Assembly: GCA_963850915.1 (NCBI GenBank)
Contig: CAWKND010000011.1
Location: forward strand, 348,048-412,047
DNA from: CAVTWH01 sp963850915
GTDB taxonomy: Bacteria; Actinomycetota; Actinomycetes; Mycobacteriales; Micromonosporaceae
DNA length: 64,000 nt
Reading direction: 5' to 3'
Shown: piece after piece, positions 34,021 to 43,645 of the stretch
Layout: the number at the start of each line of letters is the position of its first letter
Numbering within the stretch: the stretch's first letter is position 1
Position numbers and translations under genes: made by a program
The notes under the pieces: generated by a model
Seen by the model: the letters and a program-made list of their open reading frames with translations, nothing else
Told to the model about the DNA's origin: nothing
The model's database searches: none

Positions 34021-34958
34021 GCCGCTCGCTGGAACGGCGCTACCGGCGGCTGCTGCGCTGGTACCCGGCCGCTTACCGGGCCGCCAACGAACACGAGATG
34101 CTCGGCGTACTGCTCGACTGTGCCGCAGCCGACCAGCGCCGGCCGACCGCCCGGGAACACGTGGACCTACTCCGCGGCGCGCTGCGGTGCCGCATCGCCC
34201 TACTCGGCCGGGCATACGACGGCGACCGGTGGCGCGACGCCCTCGGGCTGGTCGCGCTGCCGATCGTGGCGCCGCTGTGCCTGCTCCGCCTGCGGGGCTT
34301 GACCGGGCCGACGATCGGCAGCCTCCCAGACCCCACCATCATCGCCCCGGCCGTGCTGTGGACGCTCGCCCTGATCTCACTGCTGCTACGCCCGCAGTGG
34401 CTGCGGGTGGTGGCCGGCCTGGCGGCCTTCGCGGGCACGGTCGCGCTCGTCGGCCTCTCCACCTACCGGGGGTACGCCCCACTGATCGGCTCGGTGAACA
34501 TCCTGGTACTCGAGGCGGCCCTGGCGCTGTGCCTGACCCTCGCCCACGGGGGGCGACGGCTGTGGCACGCACTGGGCCGCCCGCGCACCAGGCTGCTCGC
34601 TGCCGTGGCCGCCGGTGCGGTGCTGTTCGAGGTGGTCAACCAGCTGCCCGTCGCGATGCCGGTACCCAGCAATTCGATCGAGCTACTCTGGCTGGCCGCC
34701 GCGATACTCCTGGCGGTCGGGCGGTCGAACCCGGTACGGCGCCGGCTGTGGGTACTCCTCGCCGGGCTGGCCGTGTTCGGGCTGACCTTCTACCGCGAAA
34801 TGCTGCCCATCACGGACAACGACCGTACGCACATCGAGCTGGTCATGTGGCTGGTTCCCGGCTTGGCGCTGATCACGGTACTCGCGGGCGCGCACTGGCT
34901 GCGCCGCCGCGAGGCACAGCGGCAAGCGCGGTCAGTCGGAGTTGTTGCGCGCCAATAG
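34017..34958 (+). CDS. Polytopic membrane protein partnered with PadR
   Basis: A 313-residue protein. Residues 1-65 are cytoplasmic and start SRSLERRYRRLLRWYPAAYRAANEHEMLGVLL, the permease-prefix-like pattern seen in proteins cotranscribed with PadR. Seven or eight hydrophobic helices follow (LGLVALPIVAPLCLL, LWTLALISLLL, GLAAFAGTVALVGLS, ILVLEAALALCLTLA, LLAAVAAGAVLFEVV, LLWLAAAILLAV, LWVLLAGLAVFGLTF, MWLVPGLALITVLAGA). No transporter motif is recognised. Its 3' end overlaps the convergent LLM gene by 27 nt. Confidence 0.8.
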   Translation: MSRSLERRYRRLLRWYPAAYRAANEHEMLGVLLDCAAADQRRPTAREHVDLLRGALRCRIALLGRAYDGDRWRDALGLVALPIVAPLCLLRLRGLTGPTIGSLPDPTIIAPAVLWTLALISLLLRPQWLRVVAGLAAFAGTVALVGLSTYRGYAPLIGSVNILVLEAALALCLTLAHGGRRLWHALGRPRTRLLAAVAAGAVLFEVVNQLPVAMPVPSNSIELLWLAAAILLAVGRSNPVRRRLWVLLAGLAVFGLTFYREMLPITDNDRTHIELVMWLVPGLALITVLAGAHWLRRREAQRQARSVGVVARQ

Positions 34959-35969
34959 TTCCAGCGTGCGCTCCCGGGCGGCGTACCGGCGCGGGTCCTC
35001 CCCGTCGTGCGCCGACCCGGCCGCCGCGACCATCACCTCGTCCGCCCCGAACCGCTTCGCCAGGTCGCGTACCCGCTCCCCGGCAGCGACCGGCTCGTCG
35101 ACGATCCAGTTCTCCCGCATCTCCGCGATGAGCTGATCCTCGTAGGCGTTGGTGGGCGTGGCCGCCGCCTCCTCGACCGTACCCATGGGCAGCATCGGCC
35201 GGCCGGTACGCATGAAAGCCATCCGCTGCAACTGGGGTAGCGCGAGTGCCCGCGCCTCTTCCACGGTGTCCGCGACGACCGCGTTGGCGGTGACCAGGAT
35301 CCGTGGGGCGGCAAGCTCCGCGGATGGCGTGAACCGGCTGCGGTAGAGGTCGAGCGCGCGTTCGGTGCCCTTGCCGGCGAAGAAGTGCGACGCGAAGACG
35401 TACGGCAGGCCGAGCGCGCCGGCCAGCGAGGCGGAGTAGTCCGAGGAGCCCAGCAGCCACACCTGCGGAACGCCGGTGGCGGCGGGCGTGGCACGCAGCA
35501 CGTACTGGCTGCCGTCGCCCAGCCGTACCGGCGCGCCACCCGGAGCGAGCAGCTGCTGTACCGCCTGGATGTTCTCCGGGAAGTCGTCGACGCCCGCGTC
35601 GCCGCCCCGGCCGAGCACCGCGGAGACCACCGGGTCGGAGCCGGGCGCCCGGCCGATGCCCAGGTCGATGCGGCCCGGCGCGTACGCCTCCAGCAGCGCG
35701 AACTGCTCGGCGACCAGCAGCGGTGCGTGGTTGGGCAGCATCACGCCGCCGGAGCCGATCCGCAGCCGCTTGGTGTGCGCGGCGATCAGCGCGATCAGGA
35801 CCGGCGGACTGGTCGAGCCGACCGAGGCCATGTTGTGGTGCTCGGCGACCCAGTAGCGGTGGTAGCCGAGCTCGTCTGCCTTACCCGCCAACGCGAGCGT
35901 GGCCGCGAGCGCGTCCGAGGTGCTCTGCCCGCTGCGTACGGTCATCAGATCCAGTACCGAAAGCTGCAC
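34932..35969 (-). CDS. LLM class flavin-dependent oxidoreductase
   Basis: A 345-residue luciferase-like TIM-barrel flavoprotein. LSVLDLMTVRSGQSTSDAL at the start and YHRYWVAEHHNMASVGSTSPPVLIALIAAHTKRLRIGSG are typical of the MsnO8-like subgroup. ALLEAYAPGRIDLGIGRAPGSDP contains the FMN phosphate region. Such enzymes use F420H2 or FMNH2; the MsnO8-like subgroup is mostly FMN. GTG 35969 is preceded by a near-perfect AGGAGG. The substrate is unknown, and no neighbouring biosynthetic genes point to one. Confidence 0.9.
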   Translation of the reverse strand: MQLSVLDLMTVRSGQSTSDALAATLALAGKADELGYHRYWVAEHHNMASVGSTSPPVLIALIAAHTKRLRIGSGGVMLPNHAPLLVAEQFALLEAYAPGRIDLGIGRAPGSDPVVSAVLGRGGDAGVDDFPENIQAVQQLLAPGGAPVRLGDGSQYVLRATPAATGVPQVWLLGSSDYSASLAGALGLPYVFASHFFAGKGTERALDLYRSRFTPSAELAAPRILVTANAVVADTVEEARALALPQLQRMAFMRTGRPMLPMGTVEEAAATPTNAYEDQLIAEMRENWIVDEPVAAGERVRDLAKRFGADEVMVAAAGSAHDGEDPRRYAARERTLELLARNNSD

Positions 35970-36137
35970 GGTTCCTCCTGTCCAACCTCCCCACGGTATG
36001 CCGCCCGGCGGGTACCCCGGAATTCGCGGGTTGTGTCGCTGCCCACACGCCGCTCGCTTCCGCCGCACTGCCGGCCAGACCGGCGGCGCGGCAGCGAAAC
36101 GGCGCCGATCCGAGCGGATCGACGCCCCGGCCGACGA

Positions 36138-37937
36138 TCACGCCGCGAGCAGGGCGTACCGGCCGTTCTCTTCGAGCAGGCTCTCGTGGGTACCCGACTC
36201 GACGATCCGACCGTGGTTGACCACCGCGATCTGGTCGGCATCGCGCACGGTGGAGAGCCGGTGCGCGATGGTGATCGTGGTCCGCCCCTGGGCCAGCGCG
36301 TCGAACGCCTGCTGCACAGCGCGTTCCGTGTTGGTGTCCAGCGCGCTGGTCGCCTCGTCGAGTACCAGCACCCGCGGGTCCCGCAGCAGCGTGCGGGCGA
36401 TCGCCAGGCGCTGCTTCTCGCCACCGGAGAACCGGTGGCCACGCGAGCCGACCACCGTGTCGTACCCGTCGGGCAACCCACTGATCAGGTCGTGTACCTG
36501 CGCCGCCCGGGCCGCGTCCTCGATCTCGGCATCGGTCGCGTCGGGGCGTGCGTAGCGCAGGTTCTCCCGCACCGTGGTGTGCAGCAGGTAGGTCTCCTGG
36601 CTGACCACGCCGACGATCCGGGCCAGGTCGGCCAGGCGCAGGTCGCGCAGGTCCACGCCGTCGATGGTGATCCGCCCGCCTGTCGGGTCGTAGAGCCGGG
36701 CGATCAGCGCCGCCATCGTGCTCTTCCCCGAGCCGGTCGCGCCCACGAGCGCGAGCGTGGAGCCGGCCGGTACCGACAGGTTGACGCCGGCCACCGCGGC
36801 GCTGTCGCTGCCCGGATAGCTGAAGGTGACGTCCTCAAAACGCAGATCGCCGCGGACCTCGGCCGGGGCAAGGGCGACCGGCTCGGCCGGGTCGTCCACC
36901 TCGATCGGCAGGTCCAGGTATTCGAAGATGCGCGCGAACAGGGCCAGCGAACTGGTCAGCGAAACGCCCACGCCGAGCAGCCCGAGCAGCGGCCGGAAAA
37001 GCCCGGACTGCAGCGCGGTGAAGGCCACGAGGGTACCGATGCTCAGTGTCCCGGCCGTCATCGGCAGGCCGGCGCTGAGGTAGATGATCGCCGGGATGGC
37101 CGCGAAGATGATGCTCATCGACGCCATCCGCCAGCGGCCGGCCAACTCCGAGCGCAGCTCCAGGTCGATCAGGTTGGTGGAGGAGGCGGTGAACCGGTCG
37201 ACCAGCGCGGGGCCGGTACCCATCGTCTTGCTCAGCTGGATGCCGCTGATCGACAGCCCCTCTTCGATGATCACGTTGAGGTCGGCCAGTTCCCGCTGGC
37301 GCTGGGCGGTGATCTCGCGCCGCATCCGGGCGACTTTGCGGGTCAGGTAGATCGACGGCGGCAGGACCACGAGGGATACCAGCGACAGCCGCCAGGACAG
37401 CGCCGCCATGGCAACGGCGGTGGCCACGACAGTGGTCAGGTTGGCGGCGATCGAGGTCGCGGTCGAGGTGACCACCGACTCCATCCCGCCGATGTCGTTG
37501 GTGATGCGGGACTGTACCTCGCCGGCGCGGGTACGGGTGAAGAAGCCGATCGACTGGCGCTGCAGGTGCGCGAAGACGTCGGTACGCAGCCGGTGCATGA
37601 CCTGCTGGCCGACCCGGCTGGAGATCCAGGTCTGCAGCACACCGAAGGCGGAGGTGACGGCGGCCACGGCCACCATGCCGATCACCAGCCACACCAACAG
37701 GTTCAGGTCACGCTCGGGCAGTGCCCGGTCGATGACGGCGCGGAGCAGGAACGGCGAGGCCATGCCGACCAGCGACGAGGCCACGATGATCGCGGTGACC
37801 GTCACCAGGGCGAGCTTGTGGTCGCTGAACAGCCGGCCGATCCGGCTCAGGGAGACCTCACGGGCCAGCGCCTTGTCCGCGGCGCTCACGGTTTTGCGGC
37901 CGCCGCGGCGGCCTTGGGGGTTGTTGTCCGGTTCCAA
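36138..37937 (-). CDS. ABC exporter, fused membrane and ATPase domains
   Basis: A 599-residue half-transporter that works as a dimer. Residues 35-330 contain six membrane helices with the exporter coupling motifs (GFFTRTRAGEVQSRITND). The ATPase follows: VGATGSGKSTMAAL (Walker A), VSQETYLLHTTVRENL (Q loop), RFSGGEKQRLAIARTLL (signature), VLVLDEATSALD (Walker B) and TIAHRLSTV (H loop). The start is TTG 37937, the first plausible codon. It is divergent from the MarR gene, with operator-like repeats between them, so the MarR protein probably controls the exporter. Confidence 0.92.
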   Translation of the reverse strand: MEPDNNPQGRRGGRKTVSAADKALAREVSLSRIGRLFSDHKLALVTVTAIIVASSLVGMASPFLLRAVIDRALPERDLNLLVWLVIGMVAVAAVTSAFGVLQTWISSRVGQQVMHRLRTDVFAHLQRQSIGFFTRTRAGEVQSRITNDIGGMESVVTSTATSIAANLTTVVATAVAMAALSWRLSLVSLVVLPPSIYLTRKVARMRREITAQRQRELADLNVIIEEGLSISGIQLSKTMGTGPALVDRFTASSTNLIDLELRSELAGRWRMASMSIIFAAIPAIIYLSAGLPMTAGTLSIGTLVAFTALQSGLFRPLLGLLGVGVSLTSSLALFARIFEYLDLPIEVDDPAEPVALAPAEVRGDLRFEDVTFSYPGSDSAAVAGVNLSVPAGSTLALVGATGSGKSTMAALIARLYDPTGGRITIDGVDLRDLRLADLARIVGVVSQETYLLHTTVRENLRYARPDATDAEIEDAARAAQVHDLISGLPDGYDTVVGSRGHRFSGGEKQRLAIARTLLRDPRVLVLDEATSALDTNTERAVQQAFDALAQGRTTITIAHRLSTVRDADQIAVVNHGRIVESGTHESLLEENGRYALLAA

Positions 37938-37961
37938 ACGGGGGTACCGCCTTTGCTCGAT

Positions 37962-38010
37962 GCTGAGGGTCTATCCTACGCTGAGGGAACAGCATATTGA
38001 GGGTACCTCA
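37962..38010. promoter_or_regulatory. MarR operator-like repeats
   Basis: TGAGGGTACCTCA at 37998-38010 is a 13-bp palindrome (TGAGG-GTA-CCTCA). GCTGAGGG occurs as direct repeats at 37962-37969 and 37980-37987, 18 bp apart, with TGAGGG again at the palindrome. They lie between the divergent exporter and MarR genes. Confidence 0.55.
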
Positions 38011-38049
38011 TCATGAGGCAGCAACAACACTCGGTGCTACCGTATTCCG

Positions 38050-38517
38050 GTGACCGCACGGCACTCTCCCACCGACCCGTCCCGCGCCGAGCCCGCTGAG
38101 CCGACCGGCGAGGCGGAAGAAACCCTGTCCGACGCGTACTGGGGCGTGGCCCGGCAACTGCGGCACCTGTCCTGGGAGACGCTGCAGCCGTGGGAGGTCA
38201 CGCCCGGCCAGGCCCGGGCAGTCGGGGTACTCATGCGCCACGGCGTACTGCGCCTCAACGAACTCTCCGAGCACCTGCGCATCGCCGCGCGCTCGACCAC
38301 CGAGGTGGTGGACGGGCTGGAGACGCGCGGGCTGGTCGAACGGCGCCCCGACCCGGACGACCGGCGGGCGACGCTGGTCGCGCTGACCCCCGCCGGTAGG
38401 GCTGCCGGCACAGCGGTCAGCGCCGCGCGCAGCGCCGAGGCCGAGCGCTTCTTCGGCCGGCTCAGCGCCACCGACCAGGCCCACCTCCGGCGCATCCTGC
38501 GCAAACTGCGCGGCTGA
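38050..38517 (+). CDS. MarR family regulator
   Basis: A 155-residue winged-helix regulator. LRLNELSEHLRIAARSTTEVVDGLETRGLVERRPDPDDRRATLVALTPAG is the complete MarR DNA-binding and wing region. The first 35 residues are Pro/Glu-rich and poorly conserved. GTG 38050 begins just after the operator region. It is divergent from the ABC exporter, which it most likely represses until a toxic ligand is bound. Confidence 0.92.
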   Translation: MTARHSPTDPSRAEPAEPTGEAEETLSDAYWGVARQLRHLSWETLQPWEVTPGQARAVGVLMRHGVLRLNELSEHLRIAARSTTEVVDGLETRGLVERRPDPDDRRATLVALTPAGRAAGTAVSAARSAEAERFFGRLSATDQAHLRRILRKLRG

Positions 38518-38575
38518 CCGCTCCTTCTCCGGCGCCTGCCGCTTTGCGACCCGCTCGGGCGGCACCTCCGAGGCC

Positions 38576-38637
38576 GGCGCCCTGAGGCCCGCTTTGGGGC
38601 CGGCGCCCTGAGGCTGGCGCTTTGGGGCCGGCACCGG
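38576..38637. repeat. Short GC-rich tandem duplication
   Basis: GGCGCCCTGAGG followed by GCTTTGGGGCC occurs twice in a row (about 38576-38601 and 38602-38630), with a third, more degenerate version just upstream. It fills the short gap between the MarR stop and the HrpB start. Confidence 0.55.
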
Positions 38638-38666
38638 CCTGCCACGCGGTCGGGCAGACTGGTGGG

Positions 38667-41192
38667 GTGCTGCTGCCGGAGCTGGGTTCGGGGCCGGCCG
38701 GGCGGCTGCCGGTACGGGCGGTGCTCGGTGACGTGATCCAGGCGCTGACCGGCGGTGGGGCCGCGGTACTCGTCGCGCCGCCCGGGGCCGGAAAGACCAC
38801 ACTGGTACCCCTCGCGCTGGCCGACGTGGTCACCGGGCGGGTGGTGGTGGCCCAGCCACGGCGGGTCGCGGCGCGGGCGGCCGCCCGCCGGATGGCGGAG
38901 CTGGTCGGCGGCCGGGTCGGCGGGCAGATCGGCTTCTCGGTACGCGGCGAGAGCCGGGTCGGCCGGGAAACGAGGGTCGAGGTGGTCACCACCGGACTCC
39001 TGCTGCGCCGGCTGCAACAGGATCCGGAGCTGGCCGGCGTCGGCGCGGTGATGCTGGACGAGTGCCACGAGCGGCACCTGGACACCGACCTGGCGCTCGC
39101 CTTCACGGTGGACGCGCGGGCGGCACTGCGGCCGGATCTGGCTCTACTGGCCACTTCCGCGACGGTGGACGCGCAGCGACTGGCGCTGTGCCTGGGCAGT
39201 GGCGTCCCGGTACCGACCATCACGGCGACTGTGCCGACGTTCCCGACCGACATCGTCTGGGCCGCACCGGACTTCGCCGTCCGCCCCGCGTACGGTCTGC
39301 AGGTCGACCCGCGCCTGCTGGATCACGTGGCGGCCACTGTTCGCCGGGCACTCGCCGAGGCCGACGGGGATGTACTGGTGTTCCTGCCTGGAGTGTGGGA
39401 GATCAACGCGGTCGCGGCGCGGCTGGCGAACCGACCGTCCACAGTGGACCTGCTGCAACTGCACGGCCGGCAGAGCGGGCAACTGCAGGACGCCGCGCTG
39501 GTACCGGGGAGTCGCCGACGGATCGTGCTGTCCACCGCGCTGGCCGAGAGCAGCCTGACCGTGCCGGGGGTACGGATCGTGGTGGACGCCGGACTGGCCC
39601 GCGAGCCGCGTACCGACCTCGCCCGCGGCCTCGGCTCGCTGGTGACCACGCGGGTATCCAAGGCAGCCGCCACCCAGCGCGCCGGCCGGGCCGGTCGGGA
39701 GGCACCCGGTCGGGTCTACCGCTGCTGGTCGGCGGCCGAGTACGAGCGCCTCGCCGAGCACCCGCAGCCGGAGGTGGCGGTTGCCGACCTGACCGGGTAC
39801 GCCCTCGAGCTGGCGTGCTGGGGTGAGCCCGACGGTACCGGCCTGCAACTGCCCGACCAGCCGCCGCCAGCCGCCATGCAGGTGGCCCGGGCGACCCTGA
39901 CCGGCCTCGGCGCCCTCGACGCGACCGGCCGGATCACGCTGCGCGGCAAGGCGATCGCGTCCGTCGGAGCACATCCCCGACTGGCACGCGCCCTGCTCGA
40001 CGGAGGCGACCTGGTCGGCCGGGAGCGGGCTGCCGAGGTGGTGGCGCTGCTCGCCGAGGACGGACTCGCCGGCGGGCAGGACGATCTGGTGGCGGGCTGG
40101 CGCCGGCTGCGCGACGGCGTGGACCGCGGCGCCACCAGCCGCTGGCAGGCCGAGGTCCGCCGGCTAATGTCCCGGTCCCCCAACGTTTCCACGGTGCGCA
40201 ACCGGGTCGCGACCGATGATCTCGCGGCCGGGCTGGTGGTCGGGTTGGCCTTTCCCGAGCGGCTGGCCCGGGCGCGCTCCGCAGGGTCGCGCAGCTACCT
40301 CATGGCCGGTGGTACGGCTGCCGATCTGGCACCGGGCTCCACGCTGCCGGGCTCGGGCTGGCTGGCCATCGCAGTGGCGGATCGGGCTCCGGGCAACGTC
40401 TCCGCCCGCATCCGGCTCGCCGCGGTCATCGACGAGGCGACCGCCCGGCAGGCGGGGGACGCCCTGCTCACCGATGCCGAGGAGGTGGCCTGGGTCGACG
40501 GCGACGTGATGGCCCGCAGCGTCCAGCGGCTCGGCGCGATCGTCCTGGCGGAGACGAAGCTCGCCCGGCCGGATCGCGCACTGGTCACCGCCGCGGTACT
40601 CGACGGGCTGCGCCGGGAGGGGTTGGGGGTGCTCAACTGGAGCCCGGGCGCGGTCGCACTCCGCGAGCGGCTCGCCTTCTGCCACTTGGCCTTCGGCGAC
40701 CCGTGGCCGGCGATGGAGGACACGGCACTGCTGCAGCGCGCCGACGAGTGGCTCGGCCCGGAGTTGGCCCGTGCCCGGCACCGGGGCGACCTGGCGCGCA
40801 TCGACGTGGCAACCGCACTGCGCCGGCTGCTCGGCTACCGGGAGGCGGCCCGCCTCGCCGAGGTGGCACCGGAGCGGGTCACCGTACCCAGTGGCTCGCA
40901 GCTGCGGCTGGACTACCACGACCCGGCCGCGCCGGTACTCGCCGTGAAGATCCAGGAGGCGTTCGGCTGGTCCGCCGCACCCACAGTGGCCGACGGGCGG
41001 GTCACCGTGCGGCTGCACCTGCTCTCCCCGGCCGGTCGACCGGCAGCCGTCACCAGCGACCTGAACTCCTTCTGGCGCAACGGTTATCCGCAGGTACGCG
41101 CCGAACTGCGCGGCCGGTACCCGCGCCACCCGTGGCCGGAGGACCCCACCACCGCCCCACCGACCCGGCGCACCAACCCGCCGAAGCGCTGA
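38667..41192 (+). CDS. hrpB: ATP-dependent helicase HrpB
   Basis: An 841-residue DExH RNA-helicase-like protein. VAPPGAGKTTLVPLAL (motif I), VAQPRRVAARAAARRMAE (Ia), TTGLLLRRLQQDP, MLDECHERHLDTD (DECH motif II), LATSATVD (III) and TQRAGRAGREAPGRVYR (VI) appear in order. The C-terminal ~250 residues, including GSQLRLDYHDPAAPVLAVKIQE and NSFWRNGYPQVRAELRGRYPRHPWPEDP, are specific to HrpB. GTG 38667 is chosen over an upstream TTG in repetitive DNA. The role of HrpB in bacteria is still unclear. Confidence 0.95.
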   Translation: MLLPELGSGPAGRLPVRAVLGDVIQALTGGGAAVLVAPPGAGKTTLVPLALADVVTGRVVVAQPRRVAARAAARRMAELVGGRVGGQIGFSVRGESRVGRETRVEVVTTGLLLRRLQQDPELAGVGAVMLDECHERHLDTDLALAFTVDARAALRPDLALLATSATVDAQRLALCLGSGVPVPTITATVPTFPTDIVWAAPDFAVRPAYGLQVDPRLLDHVAATVRRALAEADGDVLVFLPGVWEINAVAARLANRPSTVDLLQLHGRQSGQLQDAALVPGSRRRIVLSTALAESSLTVPGVRIVVDAGLAREPRTDLARGLGSLVTTRVSKAAATQRAGRAGREAPGRVYRCWSAAEYERLAEHPQPEVAVADLTGYALELACWGEPDGTGLQLPDQPPPAAMQVARATLTGLGALDATGRITLRGKAIASVGAHPRLARALLDGGDLVGRERAAEVVALLAEDGLAGGQDDLVAGWRRLRDGVDRGATSRWQAEVRRLMSRSPNVSTVRNRVATDDLAAGLVVGLAFPERLARARSAGSRSYLMAGGTAADLAPGSTLPGSGWLAIAVADRAPGNVSARIRLAAVIDEATARQAGDALLTDAEEVAWVDGDVMARSVQRLGAIVLAETKLARPDRALVTAAVLDGLRREGLGVLNWSPGAVALRERLAFCHLAFGDPWPAMEDTALLQRADEWLGPELARARHRGDLARIDVATALRRLLGYREAARLAEVAPERVTVPSGSQLRLDYHDPAAPVLAVKIQEAFGWSAAPTVADGRVTVRLHLLSPAGRPAAVTSDLNSFWRNGYPQVRAELRGRYPRHPWPEDPTTAPPTRRTNPPKR

Positions 41193-41208
41193 CCCGCGAG
41201 GAAAAGAA

Positions 41209-41245
41209 GGCGGGCGCCCGGGCAAGACTCGCCCGAACGCCCGCC
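41209..41245. terminator. Hairpin terminator between HrpB and GH87-like gene
   Basis: GGCGGGCG at 41209-41216 pairs with CGCCCGCC at 41238-41245; CGGGC and GCCCG inside extend the stem. GTTT follows on the + strand and AAGAAAAG on the other side becomes a T-rich tail on the - strand, so it can serve both convergent genes. Confidence 0.7.
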
Positions 41246-41277
41246 GTTTCAGCGAACTAGCTCACTGTTGGGACGGT

Positions 41278-43333
41278 TCACCACGCGGACGGCGGCGGCG
41301 GCGGAACTACCGTCGGCCGGTCGTCACAGGTGATCGTGTTCGGCAGCTCCCACGAGGCCATCCACGGTCCGGTGGTACCGCCGCCGTCGTTTCCACCGAG
41401 GTCGACCGGCTTGAACTCCGAGCCGGCCGGGGTGAAGTTGAACTGGCCGCAGTTGTTGATGCCGACCGCCCCGACGTTACGGGCGTCAACGTTCTGGAAG
41501 GTGGCTGTGCCACCGACCCGGGCGCTGAGCACCGAGGTACCGGTACCGTCGACCTTGATGTCCTTGAAGTGGGCGTTGGTGACCGTGAACTGGTCCTTCA
41601 CCGGGAAGTCGACGACCAGCATGATCGCGTTGTACGTGTTGTCGAGGAAGTTGTCGCCAACCACCTCGATGTCCGCGGTGATGCTGCTCTCCAGCGCGTA
41701 GATCCAGATGGCGCCCAAGCCGATGTTCCAGTTCAGCTCGAACGTACCGGCGCGCACCGTGGTGTTGTTGGTGACCCAGACGTGGCCGGCGAACGGCACC
41801 GCGCCGAAGCGCGAACCGATCTGGAGGCCGCTGCCTTCCCGGATCGGGTCGGCGACCAGGTTGTTGGAGACGGTGTTGTCGGTACCGCCGTAGATGGCGA
41901 TGCCGTTGGCCAGTACCGGCGTCTGCACCGTGTTGTGGTCGAACGTGTCGTTCGCGTCCGCCGTCTTCTCCGACCACATGGCCAGCGCGTCATCCCCGGT
42001 GTTGCGGATGAAGTTGTTCTGTACCAACGAGTTGGTCACGCCGGTGTGGAAGTTGATGCCGTCGGCGACCTGGTCGACGATGATGTTGTTGGTGATCTTC
42101 AGGTTTGTCATCGGCCCGTCGAGCCAGATGCCCACCTTGGTGTGCTGGATGTAGAGGCCGTCGATGGTCGAGTTGCTCAGCGCGCCACCGATGCCGTTCA
42201 CCTGGTCGGTGTCGACGCGGGCACGCACGTCGCCCTCGATGGCGAAGCCGGACAGGTGGACGTTGCTGCTGCCACCGACCGAGGCGTCCTTGCCGTAGAA
42301 GCCGACGCCGCCGTGGATCGAGCCGTCAGCGGCCGGCGGGTTGAGGTCGGTCTGGTGACCCTTGACGATGGTGTACCAGTTGCCGGCGCCCTCGATCGTC
42401 ACGTTGTCCACGATGATGTGCCGGTTCACCTGGTAGGTACCCGGCGGCACGTAGACCTTGAGGTGCAGTCGCTGGGCGAAGGCGATGGCCGCGTCGAAGG
42501 CGTCGGCGGAGTCCCGCCGGCCGGTCGGGTCGGCGCCGAAGAGCAGCACGTTGGCGGCGATCAGATCGATCTTCGGCAGGCCCGACAAGCTGGGTGTCGA
42601 TGAGGTCGATCGTGGTGGCGGTGGCGTTGCTACCGGCCGGCGCGGTCAGCCGGATCTTCTCGCCGGCCTTGTACGTGCGCCCCAGCAGCAGCCGCTGCTC
42701 GTCGTAGAAGTGGTTGGGGCGGAACGGCGCCGCGAACGTGGTGGTGGTACCGGGTACGCAAGCGCACTCGGTGGTCCACCAGTCGGGCTCGACCGACGTC
42801 GTCAGGGTGGGGTCGTTGGAGAACGGGTACGCGTTGTAGAGCCACGCGTACTGGGAGGTGAGGGTCATGGTCTGCTTGGGACCGTTGCCCGCCTTGACAT
42901 CCAGCGGTGCGGTGATGCCGCCGCCGGCCGGCGCGTCCGGGATGCTGTAGCGAACCGTGATCGCGTTTGCCGCGCTCGGCAGGGTGAACTCGACGTACTG
43001 TCCCGGCGCCAGGGATACGGCCTTACGGCCGGACGCCTCCGCGGGCAGGGTGTACGCGTCGCGACCGGGGCCGACGACGGTCCCGTTGGTGTTGGCGTTC
43101 TCCGCCTCCTGCTCGGCGAAGTCGACACTGGCGCCGCGGCCGGTGACCAGGGACGGGTCGAGGGCGGCGCGCGTCACGACCGGCGACGAGGCGGTGTGAC
43201 CGCTGGCGTCGGCGAACGCCGTACCGCCTACGGAAAGTACGCCGAGGCCGACCGCAGTCGCGATCCCCCCGACGACCCAGCGGGAAGGCCTCCTGCGCCA
43301 TCCCGCCGCAACTCCGATGGTGCTCCGTGACAT
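41278..43333 (-). pseudogene. Secreted CBM - GH87-like alpha-1,3-glucanase (beta-helix), one frameshift
   Basis: A secreted polysaccharidase in two frames. ATG 43333 begins a signal peptide (RWVVGGIATAVGLGVLSVGGTAFADA). A carbohydrate-binding module follows to about 42590 (YVEFTLPSAANAITVRYSIPDAPAGG, EKIRLTAP, TTIDLIDTQ). The next frame then reads IDLIAANVLLFGADPTG, YVPPGTYQVNRHIIVDNVTIEGAGNWYTIVKG and many NTTVRAG/NNIIVDQ parallel-beta-helix turns, matching mycodextranase-type GH87 domains. One base is gained or lost at about 42587. The frames overlap and the second is open to the end, so this may be a sequencing indel. An intact product would have about 685 residues and attack fungal or bacterial alpha-1,3-glucan. 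Confidence 0.8.
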
Positions 43334-43455
43334 CGAAAGACTCGTTTCTCTCGGGATGGTGAACGCCTGCCGACGCTCGAGCCGGAGCGTCCTCCCCAGG
43401 AGTGGCATGATCGTCCGCTCTTCGTTACTGGGACGAAACAAAGCCGGACCGCGTC

Positions 43456-43485
43456 ATGTTATTGCAGGATTCTGTACTTATTCAA
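43456..43485 (-). promoter_or_regulatory. Candidate promoter for the GH87-like gene
   Basis: Read on the - strand, TTGAAT (43485-43480) and TAACAT (43461-43456) are spaced by 18 nt, about 125 nt upstream of the ATG. The whole 43334-43645 stretch is AT-richer than its neighbours and holds no gene. On its right side GTGCAA recurs three times (about 43575-43610) shortly before the DinB start. This is a consensus match only. Confidence 0.35.
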
Positions 43486-43645
43486 GCAGAACTTTGGCTG
43501 CACATTTACGGATGATTACTGGCATATGGGTTCGGCCGGTGTGCCAACTCCACACTGGATCCGGAGTGCGTGCGGGTCCAGTGCAACCGCCAGTGCAAGC
43601 GCCGTGCAATTTCCTGCGCGGCACCTACTGCGCAATCATGGGGCC

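Noticed and set aside
35385..38000. A + strand open frame of 871 codons opposite the LLM and ABC exporter genes
   Set aside because: It is antisense to two well-recognised proteins and has the Arg/Gly/Asp/His-rich composition of a shadow frame.
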